Shown: piece by piece, positions 15,831 through 23,687 of the stretch
Layout: the number at the start of each line of letters is the position of its first letter
Position numbering within the stretch: the stretch's first letter is position 1
Assembly (NCBI GenBank): GCA_038748065.1
Contig: JBCDJG010000043.1
Coordinates: 1-41,676, forward strand
Direction: 5' to 3'
Length of the DNA: 41,676 nucleotides
Source of the DNA: JBCDJG01 sp038748065
GTDB lineage: Bacteria > Pseudomonadota > Gammaproteobacteria > Pseudomonadales > Halieaceae
Notes under the pieces: generated by a model
What the model was told of the DNA's origin: nothing
Database searches by the model: none
What the model saw: only the letters and a program-made list of their open reading frames with translations
Translations under genes and position numbers: made by a program

Positions 15831-17315
15831 ATGGACGGTAGCAAACGGCTGCTGAACAAGCGCCTGCGACAACTTGATCGATACATGGCAGTTGCCACCT
15901 CCTTTGAGCAATGGCTGGCACTCGCCAATGATCACGATGATCTCAGCGGTGCTCAGGCCTGGCGCAACAACGACGCCTCGGGCCTTTACGACCACATCAA
16001 TATCAATACACGTCTGCAGCGCCTGCGGCGCCTGCGCAAGAAAGGCGATGACAAGGGTTTACTGTTTAACCTGAATGAGGGCATTCACGGCAATATGGCG
16101 GGCATGGGTCAGGCCGCGCTATATCAGCGCGCCCGCGGGGGCACCAAGCACCTGATCGAAGACTATATCAATGAGATTCAGGACTCTCTACGTTACCTCG
16201 CACAGCGCAAACTAAAGTCAGTATCCTGGGCAGAGCGAGTCGCCTTTTTCCAGCGCGCCAGCCACTGCTATGGCCGCTCTGCACTGATGCTCTCGGGCGG
16301 CGGCACGCTCGGCTATTTTCACTTCGGCGTACTCAAAGCGCTGATCGAGCAACAGCTTTGTCCCGTCGTCATTTCCGGCGCAAGCGCGGGTTCATTCGTC
16401 GCCGCAGTTGTAGGCACGCGCAGCGACGATGAATACCTGGCCCTGTTTGAAGACAACTATCTGGCGCGCGCCCTGACGCAAAACAACGACGACATAAAGC
16501 TGGGGTTTGGCAGCGGAAAACGTATAGACATGCGCATCATCAAGCGTGAAATGGCGCGCATGATCCCGGACATGACCTTCCTGGAGGCCTACGACAAAAC
16601 GGGCCGAAGTATCAACATCACTATATCGCCCGCGGAGCCAAAACAGACCTCGCGCCTGCTAAACCATATCGCCTCGCCAAACGTCACGATCAGATCGGCG
16701 GTCCTTGCAAGCTCTGCCCTGCCGGGCGTCTTTCCACCGGCACAGCTCATGGCGCGGGATGAGGACGGCAAGGTTAAACCCTACCTGCCCTCCAGGCGGT
16801 GGATAGACGGCTCATTCTCACAGGATCTACCCGCCAAGCGCCTGGCTCGCATGTATGGCGTTAACCACTTTGTCGTCAGCCAGGTTTTGCCATACCTTGG
16901 GCGCGAGCGCAGCCTGCGACCCGGGTTACGCAAAATCGTCTCCGACGCCTCGGTTGCCGCGACCAAAGAGGTTGTGCGTGGCGGTCTTGATTTCGTGCAA
17001 CGCTACGCCAATGTCGGCCCGGGTACTGGTACGACACTGAATGCCATCAATGCTCTCATTGACCAGCGCTTCACCGGTGACATCAACATTACCCCCCAGT
17101 ACGGCCCATCCAGCCTGTCGATGATCCTGAAGATGTTGTCGGAAGAGGAGTTGGCCGAACTGATCCTCCAGGGAGAACGTGCCACATGGCCGAAGCTGCC
17201 GGCCATCAGGGTGACCACGCGTATCGGTCGCGCGCTTGATGAAATACTCAGAGACTTCGAACTGAAAGAAGCGCACTGGCTGCAGTCCGCACCACACACA
17301 GACGCGATGGGCTGA
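15831..17315 (+). CDS. Patatin-like phospholipase/triacylglycerol lipase with DUF3336 N-domain
   Basis: A 494-residue serine acyl-hydrolase. Residues 1 to about 140 form the DUF3336 domain found before patatin domains in TGL-type lipases of yeast and bacteria. The patatin domain follows, with the glycine-rich oxyanion loop SGGGTLGYFHFG near 152-163, the nucleophile elbow GASAGS (Ser185) and the dyad aspartate D326 in DGSFSQDLP. It should hydrolyse acyl esters of stored triglycerides, wax esters or phospholipids and so supply acyl chains to the nearby beta-oxidation genes. No signal peptide is visible. The start is uncertain: ATGs at 15714 and 15753 are in frame, but 15831 directly precedes the conserved domain. 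None of the three has a strong ribosome binding site. It converges with the alpha/beta hydrolase gene, 9 bases apart. Confidence 0.87.
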   Translation: MDGSKRLLNKRLRQLDRYMAVATSFEQWLALANDHDDLSGAQAWRNNDASGLYDHININTRLQRLRRLRKKGDDKGLLFNLNEGIHGNMAGMGQAALYQRARGGTKHLIEDYINEIQDSLRYLAQRKLKSVSWAERVAFFQRASHCYGRSALMLSGGGTLGYFHFGVLKALIEQQLCPVVISGASAGSFVAAVVGTRSDDEYLALFEDNYLARALTQNNDDIKLGFGSGKRIDMRIIKREMARMIPDMTFLEAYDKTGRSINITISPAEPKQTSRLLNHIASPNVTIRSAVLASSALPGVFPPAQLMARDEDGKVKPYLPSRRWIDGSFSQDLPAKRLARMYGVNHFVVSQVLPYLGRERSLRPGLRKIVSDASVAATKEVVRGGLDFVQRYANVGPGTGTTLNAINALIDQRFTGDINITPQYGPSSLSMILKMLSEEELAELILQGERATWPKLPAIRVTTRIGRALDEILRDFELKEAHWLQSAPHTDAMG

Positions 17316-17324
17316 TGATCGGGC

Positions 17325-18182
17325 TCAGGCCTCGATGTCGCCGCTCAAAATCGCGTTGACTTCGTTGGGCGCCTCGTACATCGCCCAATGGCCCACGCCC
17401 GCCAGCACATAAAACTCCGCGTCCGCCTGTGCAGAACGCAATAGCTTCCGGCGAAGCTCAATGGCTTGTGCACCGCCAGCAGTGGCATCGAGGTCACCCC
17501 ACAGCCCGACCAGCCTGGCTTCAATATCGGGCAGGACATCGGCGAGATCGCTGCTGCCGGCCAGGCGTCGACTGCGAAAGCGGTGTCGCGCGAGATTGTC
17601 GCCATGCAGGTAAACCGCCAGTTCATCGATCCGGGAACGATCGGCAATCATCAGTCGCGCCAGGTTTTCACGGTGAATCGCCGCCGCCTCCTGGTCCGGG
17701 ACCTGGGGACCAGGGGGCGGTAACAGTTCCGCCTGCACGTGAAGCTCACCAAAGCCAGAAGCGCCGATCAGCGTACAGCGAGTGCAGCGGGGGCCGGACA
17801 GCGCCGCCACGTGCCCGCTGATCATGGCGCCGAAGCTGAATGCAGCGAGTGCAAAAGCGGTCTCGGCACCGAGCACCTGGTCAATGCCCGCAAGTACCAG
17901 TTGCGCAAAATGCGCGGTGGTGTGAGGCTCAGGCATGTCACCCGAGCGGCCGAGCCCCGGGAGATCCAGTGCCCAGACATCGCGATGCGTACACAGGCTC
18001 GGTGCGTTGGCAATCCAGTGATTCCAGCTACCGAACCCGCCGTGCACGAGCACCAGCGGCACAGCGCCAGCGCCAGATTGCGCGGGCCAGTGCTGCCAGC
18101 AGATCGCTCCGCCAGCGTAATAACTCTCGCGGGTGCTCGCCCCGCTCAGCGCCTCGGCCACCTGCTCCTGGGGGGATGGCAT
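17325..18182 (-). CDS. Alpha/beta hydrolase
   Basis: An alpha/beta-hydrolase of 285 residues. It has the oxyanion motif LVHGGFGSWNHW (about 44-55), DLPGLGRSG after strand 4, the nucleophile elbow AFSFGA with Ser near 117, the acid segment LWGDLDA (about 230) and the catalytic His in GVGHW near 264. The elbow has Ala where many family members have Gly (A-F-S-F-G). The start shares a base with the preceding stop (TGATG), so it belongs to the valine-type operon and is its last gene. Possible jobs are a thioesterase or ester/lactone hydrolase for a branched intermediate. The sequence does not show the substrate. Confidence 0.8.
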   Translation of the reverse strand: MPSPQEQVAEALSGASTRESYYAGGAICWQHWPAQSGAGAVPLVLVHGGFGSWNHWIANAPSLCTHRDVWALDLPGLGRSGDMPEPHTTAHFAQLVLAGIDQVLGAETAFALAAFSFGAMISGHVAALSGPRCTRCTLIGASGFGELHVQAELLPPPGPQVPDQEAAAIHRENLARLMIADRSRIDELAVYLHGDNLARHRFRSRRLAGSSDLADVLPDIEARLVGLWGDLDATAGGAQAIELRRKLLRSAQADAEFYVLAGVGHWAMYEAPNEVNAILSGDIEA

Positions 18183-19066
18183 CAGTCCTTGAGAAGCTCC
18201 AGGACACTGGAGAAGTCGCGCTGACCGTTGCCCGCCGCCTGATGCGCTCGGTAGAGCTCACCTGCTAGCTGACCCAGCCGATTGTTCACTCCACAATCTT
18301 CGGCAATATCCAGGGCCAGCCCGAGGTCCTTCACCATCAGGTCGACCATGAAGCCGGGCCTGTAATCGTTACTCGCCGGCGCACCTTCCATCACACCGGG
18401 ATAGGGGTTATAGACCTCGAGCGACCAGTTACGGCCGGAGCTGGCCATCATGATCTCCGACAGCACCTTAGGGTCGAGGCCGTTGCGTGCACCCATTTCC
18501 AGCGCCTCACAGCTGCCAATCATGTGGATAGCCAGCAACATGTTGTTGCAGCCCTTGGCAACCTGCCCTGCCCCGTGGGGGCCCGCGTGAAAAATGTTCT
18601 TGCCCATCGCCGCAAGAATGAACTCGGCTTTTTCGAAAGTCTCGGACGAGCCGCCACACATGAAAGCGAGCGTGCCCGCCGCGGCTGCGGCCACGCCACC
18701 GGATACCGGCGAGTCCATGAAGCCAATGCCCATCGCTGCAGCTGCCTCACCCACCTCTCGGGCTGTGGCGGCATCGATAGTGCTGCAATCCAGCACGGTG
18801 GTGTCACCGTCCAGTTGCGCGAGCAGGCCCTCTTCCCCGAGGTAGACGGCAGCAACATGCTTGCCCGCCGGCAGCATGGAGATCACGTATTCGGCACCCA
18901 CCACCGCCTCGCTGGCGGTCGAGGCCACCCGGGCTCCCGCCTGCGCCAATTCCTGACAGGCCTCGGGCATCAGGTCGAACACGGTGACCCCGTGCCCGGC
19001 GCTCACCAGGTTTTTTGCCATGGGGCCGCCCATGTTGCCGAGGCCGATAAAGGCTACATTTGCCAC
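18182..19066 (-). CDS. mmsB: 3-hydroxyisobutyrate dehydrogenase
   Basis: A beta-hydroxyacid dehydrogenase of 294 residues that oxidises 3-hydroxyisobutyrate to methylmalonate semialdehyde with NAD. The N-terminal Rossmann motif is FIGLGNMGGPMAKNL (6-20), the substrate loop is DSPVSGG (118-124) and the catalytic lysine is Lys171 in GAGQVAKGCNN. Length and motifs match MmsB. It lies 50 bases after the acyl-CoA hydrolase gene and is coupled to the next gene by TGATG. P. aeruginosa PA0743, in a similar operon as I recall, is reported to act also on L-serine, so a broader specificity is possible. Its product is the substrate of MmsA encoded at 25496-27013. Confidence 0.88.
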   Translation of the reverse strand: MANVAFIGLGNMGGPMAKNLVSAGHGVTVFDLMPEACQELAQAGARVASTASEAVVGAEYVISMLPAGKHVAAVYLGEEGLLAQLDGDTTVLDCSTIDAATAREVGEAAAAMGIGFMDSPVSGGVAAAAAGTLAFMCGGSSETFEKAEFILAAMGKNIFHAGPHGAGQVAKGCNNMLLAIHMIGSCEALEMGARNGLDPKVLSEIMMASSGRNWSLEVYNPYPGVMEGAPASNDYRPGFMVDLMVKDLGLALDIAEDCGVNNRLGQLAGELYRAHQAAGNGQRDFSSVLELLKD

Positions 19067-19116
19067 TGTTATTCTCCTCTTTCGTAGCGCAAAGGCACCC
19101 TGCGCGGGAATGGCAT

Positions 19117-20229
19117 CTAGTCCAGATCTGCCAGGGGATTGGTTCCCCAGGGCTCGGCGAAGAAGCCTTCCAACACTTCCGCGGGCACGTCTCTTGAGCT
19201 GCCGTAGAGCCAGGCGGGGTTACGGTCTTTATCAATCAGCAGTGCCCGCACGCCCTCGGCAAACTCGGGGTGGCGCACGATGTGCGTCGCCAGGCGTATC
19301 TCGCTTTGAAACACTTCCTTCAAGGAACTGTAACGCGTCTCCCACAGTTGTCTGTCGATCCACAGCGCGGCCAGTTTTGATCCGTGGGCAAGGCTGTCTC
19401 TGGCCTTGGTGAGCCAGGGGTCTTCAGTATCCTGGCCCGTTATACGGTCGATGATGTCGTGGATGCTGTCGCCGTCCATCAGCGCACCGATGCTGCCCAG
19501 ATGCGGCTCCACCTGCCCCGCCGGCAGACTGCCGACGCTCTGCTCGGAGAACGGACGTAACACATGTCGAACCAGCGCGTGGTTAGTCGAGGCGTCCGGT
19601 GTCCAGCTCAGTGCCAGCAGCTCAGCAAGTACAGAGTCCTTGTGCTCGCTGGCGATGAAACGGTCCGCGATGCCAATAAAGATCGCATCGGCCGCGTTGA
19701 TCGAGGCCCCCGTCAGCGCCAGAAACTCGCCGCAGCGACCGGGCGCATGGTTCAGGAACCAGCTCCCGCCCACATCGGGAAACAGCGCGATAGTCACCTC
19801 GGGCATAGCAATTCGGGTTCTTTCCGTCACCACGCGGTGACTGCAGCCGGCCATCACTCCGAGACCGCCGCCCATCACAATGCCGTGACCCCAGCACACC
19901 AGGGGCTTGGGATAGGTGTGCAGGGTGTAATTCATGCGGTACTCTCGCGTGAAAAAGGCTTCAGCGTAGTCGCAGGGTCCGCCAGGCGTGGCCACCGCCG
20001 AAGCATGCAAAGCCTGGACGTCACCGCCGGCACAAAAGGCTTTCTCGCCGGCCGCATCGATGAACACCGCGGCGATCTCATCGTCATCGGCCCAGGCATT
20101 CAGTCGCGCCTGCAGCAGATCTACCATGTCCAGTGTTAGAGAATTGAGCGTCGCTTCGACGTTCAGGGTCACACGACCGAGCTTGCGCTGGCCGGCCGGC
20201 ATCTCATCAAACAGGACTGGCGCGGACAT
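19117..20229 (-). CDS. 3-hydroxyisobutyryl-CoA hydrolase
   Basis: A crotonase-superfamily hydrolase of 370 residues, about 100 longer than a hydratase at the C-terminus, as expected for HIBYL-CoA hydrolases. The oxyanion motifs CAGGDV (66-71) and GHGIVMGGGLGVMAG (114-128) are present, followed by AMPEVTIALFPDVGGSWFL with catalytic Glu144 and Asp152, the signature that separates hydrolases from hydratases. It releases free 3-hydroxyisobutyrate from its CoA ester in valine degradation, removing the reactive methacrylyl-CoA branch. The start shares its first base with the preceding stop (TGATG), so it is translated together with the hydratase. The next gene downstream oxidises its product. Confidence 0.88.
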   Translation of the reverse strand: MSAPVLFDEMPAGQRKLGRVTLNVEATLNSLTLDMVDLLQARLNAWADDDEIAAVFIDAAGEKAFCAGGDVQALHASAVATPGGPCDYAEAFFTREYRMNYTLHTYPKPLVCWGHGIVMGGGLGVMAGCSHRVVTERTRIAMPEVTIALFPDVGGSWFLNHAPGRCGEFLALTGASINAADAIFIGIADRFIASEHKDSVLAELLALSWTPDASTNHALVRHVLRPFSEQSVGSLPAGQVEPHLGSIGALMDGDSIHDIIDRITGQDTEDPWLTKARDSLAHGSKLAALWIDRQLWETRYSSLKEVFQSEIRLATHIVRHPEFAEGVRALLIDKDRNPAWLYGSSRDVPAEVLEGFFAEPWGTNPLADLD

Positions 20230-21017
20230 CAGGCGTTCTTCCAGACTGGCTTGCGCTTCTCCAGAAACGCGTTGACGCCCTCGCGCTGGTCTTCGGTCTT
20301 GAACAGGTCAACAAACTTCTGCCGTTCGTAGGGCAAGGCACCGCCCATGGCGTTGTCGCGTGCCTGGTGAATCAGCTCTTTGCAATAGGTAACAGAAATG
20401 GGACTCTGCTCACCAACCTGCTCCGCCAGCGCTAACGCACGCGCAAGGCCTTCGCCGGTGGGCACAACCTCCTCAACCAGCCCGATATCGCCGGCCGTTT
20501 CGGCCTTGATGCGCTCGCCACACAGAATCATCTTCTTGGCCCACCCTTCCCCAACAAGCCAGGATAGGCGCTGCGTGCCGCCGGCACAGGGCAGTAGGCC
20601 CACCTTGGCCTCGGGCAAACCCATTTGGGCATGGCTTTCGGCAATGCGGATATCACAGGCCAGCGCGACCTCGAGGCCACCCCCCATGGCAAAGCCATTG
20701 ATCGCCGCGATGGAAACGCCACGAAAGTCTGCCAGGCACTCAAAGCCCTCGCCGAAGTAGCGCGACATATCGCGGGCCGTATCGGGATCGCCATCGGCAA
20801 AGAGCTTTAAGTCTGCCCCTGCTGAGAAAAACTTCTCGCCTGCGCCCGTCAGTACCAGAGCGAAGATGGAACGATCGGCATTGAGCTTCTCAATCAGCTC
20901 ATTCAGCGCCGGCAGGCTTTCCGTATCCCAGGTATTGGCCGCGGGGTTATCGATCGTCAGCAGCGCCGTATGGCCCCGGATTTCGACCTTTAGTTTCTCT
21001 GAAGAACTCAGGCTCAT
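20229..21017 (-). CDS. Enoyl-CoA hydratase
   Basis: A typical enoyl-CoA hydratase of 262 residues with both catalytic glutamates: Glu115 in GGGLE (after the oxyanion loop FAMGGG) and Glu136 in LPEAKVGLLP. Asp69 sits in SAGADL (65-70). In this operon it should hydrate methacrylyl-CoA to 3-hydroxyisobutyryl-CoA. By position and neighbours it corresponds to P. aeruginosa PA0745 (DspI), reported to be needed for the cis-2-decenoic acid dispersal signal; that correspondence is from memory. The start overlaps the dehydrogenase stop by four bases, and its own stop overlaps the next start. It may accept longer chains too. Confidence 0.86.
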   Translation of the reverse strand: MSLSSSEKLKVEIRGHTALLTIDNPAANTWDTESLPALNELIEKLNADRSIFALVLTGAGEKFFSAGADLKLFADGDPDTARDMSRYFGEGFECLADFRGVSIAAINGFAMGGGLEVALACDIRIAESHAQMGLPEAKVGLLPCAGGTQRLSWLVGEGWAKKMILCGERIKAETAGDIGLVEEVVPTGEGLARALALAEQVGEQSPISVTYCKELIHQARDNAMGGALPYERQKFVDLFKTEDQREGVNAFLEKRKPVWKNA

Positions 21018-22174
21018 TTAATGACCTCCAGTGCGCCGTCCATCAACAGACGGCGGGAAATGATGACGCGCATGATTTCGTTCGTACCCTCAAGTATCTG
21101 GTGTACGCGCGTATCGCGCACGTGACGCTCCATCGGGTACTCCTTGATGTAGCCGTAGCCACCAAAAAGCTGGAGCGCGCGATTGCAGACATCAAAACCA
21201 ACGTCGGTAGCAAAACGTTTGGCCATGGCACAGTAGGTGGTGGCCTGACTATCGCCGCCATCGAGCTTGCTCGCCGCCAGGCGAATCATCTGACGCGCAG
21301 CGACTAACTCAGTCAACATATCCGCCAGGGCAAACTGCGTAGCCTGAAAATCCGCAATGGCACTGCCGAACTGCTTGCGTTCCTGAACATAGGCGGTAGC
21401 CTCATCCAGCGCCTGTTGCGCCGTACCTACGCTGCAGGTGGCGATATTGATGCGACCGCCGTCCAGGCCTTCCATCGCTATGGCGAAGCCCTGCCCCTCT
21501 GCCCCAAGCCGGTTGCCCTGCGGTACCCGCACATTGTCAAAGCTGACCATGCGGGTCGGCTGCGCCTTCCAGCCCATCTTCTCCTCGTTCTTGCCATATT
21601 CGATGCCTTCGGCATCGGCGGGAATCAGCAGCGTCGATACGCCCTTCGGACCACCGTCCCCGGTGCGCAGCATCACCACCAGTACATCGGTCTCGCCAGC
21701 GCCTGAAATAAAGACCTTGCTGCCGTTCACTACGTAATCGTCCCCATCCAACGAGGCGCTGGTACGCAGAGACCCCGCATCAGAACCGGCACCGGGTTCG
21801 GTCAGGCAGTAGGAGGCGAGCTTGGTACCCATGACCAGATCAGGACACCAGGCTTCAATCAGCGCCCGGCTGCCGTACTTGCCGATCATGCTGGTCGCCA
21901 TATTGTGAATTGTCAGGAAGGCTGCCGTTGTCGTGCAACCGCGCGCCAATTCCTCAACAATCAGACTGGCATCCAGGCGGCTCATGCCGAGGCCGCCGGC
22001 CTCTTCCGGGGTGTACATGCCCATAAAGCCGAGCTCGCCGGCCTGCGCCAGTACCTCCTTCGGGAAATAAGAGGTCGCATCCCACTCGGCCGCGCCCGGT
22101 GCCAGCGCCCCGTCGGAAAACGCGCGGGCGCTGTCAACGAAGGCCTGTTGCTCATCGCTCAGAGAAAAGTCCAT
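21014..22174 (-). CDS. Acyl-CoA dehydrogenase, isobutyryl-CoA dehydrogenase-like
   Basis: A flavin acyl-CoA dehydrogenase of 386 residues, standard short/branched-chain length. It shows SYCLTEPGAGSDAGS (121-135) for flavin and substrate binding, the RKQFG motif (266-270) and the catalytic base Glu362 in EGTNEIMRVI. The context (hydratase, 3-hydroxyisobutyryl-CoA hydrolase and 3-hydroxyisobutyrate dehydrogenase downstream) points to isobutyryl-CoA to methacrylyl-CoA oxidation, like mammalian ACAD8, with electrons passed to ETF. It begins 3 bases after the aldehyde dehydrogenase stop. Short-chain or 2-methylbutyryl-CoA activity cannot be excluded. Confidence 0.87.
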   Translation of the reverse strand: MDFSLSDEQQAFVDSARAFSDGALAPGAAEWDATSYFPKEVLAQAGELGFMGMYTPEEAGGLGMSRLDASLIVEELARGCTTTAAFLTIHNMATSMIGKYGSRALIEAWCPDLVMGTKLASYCLTEPGAGSDAGSLRTSASLDGDDYVVNGSKVFISGAGETDVLVVMLRTGDGGPKGVSTLLIPADAEGIEYGKNEEKMGWKAQPTRMVSFDNVRVPQGNRLGAEGQGFAIAMEGLDGGRINIATCSVGTAQQALDEATAYVQERKQFGSAIADFQATQFALADMLTELVAARQMIRLAASKLDGGDSQATTYCAMAKRFATDVGFDVCNRALQLFGGYGYIKEYPMERHVRDTRVHQILEGTNEIMRVIISRRLLMDGALEVIK

Positions 22175-22177
22175 GGC

Positions 22178-23584
22178 TCAGTCCGCGAAGCGGTCCAGGA
22201 CGCGGGCGAAGAGCTCCTCATCGGGTGGAATGACCTTGGTTTCCGCGAGCGGTTTCGACACCCAGGTCTCGTTAATCAGGTCACGCCAGGTGATGTTATG
22301 GTTGATCGAGTTGCCACCCCAGGAACCGCAGCCCAGGGAAAAAGTCTGGCGCATGCCGTTCCACAGGTTGCCACTGTTGGAGGCGGCCTGCGGCTGATTC
22401 ACCATCACGCGGGACGTCCGCGTCTCGGCCGCATACTTCATGATGTTGTCCTCGTTATAAGAGTAGATGCCGCATGAGTGACCCTGGCCCTGGTAGGCTT
22501 GAACACTGTTGGTCAGGGCGATGGCCTCGTCGATGTCCTTGACCTTGTACAGCGCCATGGTTACCGAGAGCTTCTCACCAGAAAACGGGTAGTCCGCGCC
22601 TGCCCCTGTCTCCGGAACAATCAAAAACTGCTTACCTTCCGGCAGTTCAATGCCCGACATTCCCGCTATTTTATGCGCCGGCTGCGCAACGACCTTGGCA
22701 TTGAGGTGGCCGTCTTCCCAGAGCGTTGACTGCAGCTTGGCCTTCTCGTCGGGGTTGAGGATGTAACCCCCCTCCACCTGCAGCTTCTTGACCAGATCGT
22801 CGTAGACCGACTCAAAGATGATCACCGCGTTGTCTGACGAGCAGGACGCTGCCAGGTCCAGCGTCTTGGAGGTGCGAATCTTGTCGGCGGCTTCGTCAAG
22901 GTCGGCACTGTCATCCACGACGATGCAGGCATTGCCGACGCCGACACCCAGTGCCGGTGTGCCTGAGGAATAGGCCGCCGTCACCATCGCTTCACCACCG
23001 GTCGCCAGGACGCGATCACACTGCCGCATCAACTCATTGGTGCCTTCAATGGAGGGCGTCTCGATGCCGATCACGATATCTGCTGGTGCACCCATGCGCT
23101 CTGCCGCATCACGCATGTAGTCGACAATCTTCTTATTGGTGAGCTTCGCCCGCGGATGCGGGGCGATGACAATGGAGTTGCGCCCTTTGATCGCCGAGAT
23201 CGCCTTAATCACGGGCGTAGCTTCCGGGTTGGTAGACGGTGACAAGGCGCCAATGACGCCGACCGGCTTTGCGATCTTGACGATGTTGCGCTCAGGGTCT
23301 TCCTCGATCACGCCCACGGACTTGTCGTCGATGATGTCCATAAGTGTTGCCCGGGTCTTGCGATGGATCTTCAGGTACTTACCCTCGTAGTTGCCCAACT
23401 GTGTCTCATCGACCGTGAACTGGGCAATTTCCTCCGAGCGATCTTCTCGTGCAACGGCATAGACCATGGCCGTGATCAATTCGTCGACCTGCTCCTGGCT
23501 ATAGTGTGCGATCCGGGCCTGAGCGACGCGGGAACGTGCCACCAAAGCGGCGATCTCTGCTTGGGGGCTGCTGGGGTCGGACAT
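22178..23584 (-). CDS. CoA-acylating aldehyde dehydrogenase (AdhE-N/EutE/SauS-like)
   Basis: An aldehyde dehydrogenase of 468 residues from the acylating branch (N-half of AdhE, EutE, SucD, sulfoacetaldehyde dehydrogenase). It has LSPSTNPEATPV (114-125), the catalytic Cys248 in AASCSSDNA, and a C-terminal LGCGSWGGNS segment typical of that branch. These enzymes interconvert an aldehyde and its acyl-CoA with NAD(P) and free CoA. Its place as first gene of the valine-type operon suggests isobutyraldehyde to isobutyryl-CoA, which is inference. The frame extends to 23647, but GAGG lies 9 bases before the ATG at 23584 and the predicted promoter lies inside the longer frame. An alternative ATG at 23593 directly touches the GAGG. 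Confidence 0.83.
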   Translation of the reverse strand: MSDPSSPQAEIAALVARSRVAQARIAHYSQEQVDELITAMVYAVAREDRSEEIAQFTVDETQLGNYEGKYLKIHRKTRATLMDIIDDKSVGVIEEDPERNIVKIAKPVGVIGALSPSTNPEATPVIKAISAIKGRNSIVIAPHPRAKLTNKKIVDYMRDAAERMGAPADIVIGIETPSIEGTNELMRQCDRVLATGGEAMVTAAYSSGTPALGVGVGNACIVVDDSADLDEAADKIRTSKTLDLAASCSSDNAVIIFESVYDDLVKKLQVEGGYILNPDEKAKLQSTLWEDGHLNAKVVAQPAHKIAGMSGIELPEGKQFLIVPETGAGADYPFSGEKLSVTMALYKVKDIDEAIALTNSVQAYQGQGHSCGIYSYNEDNIMKYAAETRTSRVMVNQPQAASNSGNLWNGMRQTFSLGCGSWGGNSINHNITWRDLINETWVSKPLAETKVIPPDEELFARVLDRFAD

Positions 23585-23620
23585 GCGCTCCATCCTCACT
23601 CTTATCTCGTTAGGGGCGCA

Positions 23621-23649
23621 AGTGTAGCACCGCAAAAGCATCATCACAT
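23621..23649 (-). promoter_or_regulatory. Predicted activator-dependent promoter of the valine-type operon
   Basis: On the minus strand a TACACT -10 (complement of 23621-23626) lies 17 bp from a poor -35 (ATGTGA, complement of 23644-23649). A good -10 with a poor -35 directly beside the AraC-type repeats suits a class II activated promoter. Confidence 0.45.
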
Positions 23650-23650
23650 T

Positions 23651-23687
23651 GACTATCTTGCGCCATACATGGACTATATTGCGCTAT
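23651..23687. promoter_or_regulatory. Tandem AraC-type operator, two direct repeats 21 bp apart
   Basis: GACTATCTTGCGCCAT (23651-23666) is repeated as GACTATATTGCGCTAT (23672-23687), matching at 14 of 16 positions with a period of 21 bp, two helical turns. This is the standard layout for AraC-family regulators, in which two helix-turn-helix motifs contact successive turns. The repeat abuts the predicted -35 of the minus-strand operon and overlaps the start codon of the AraC gene, so the same site could activate the operon and repress the regulator. Confidence 0.75.
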
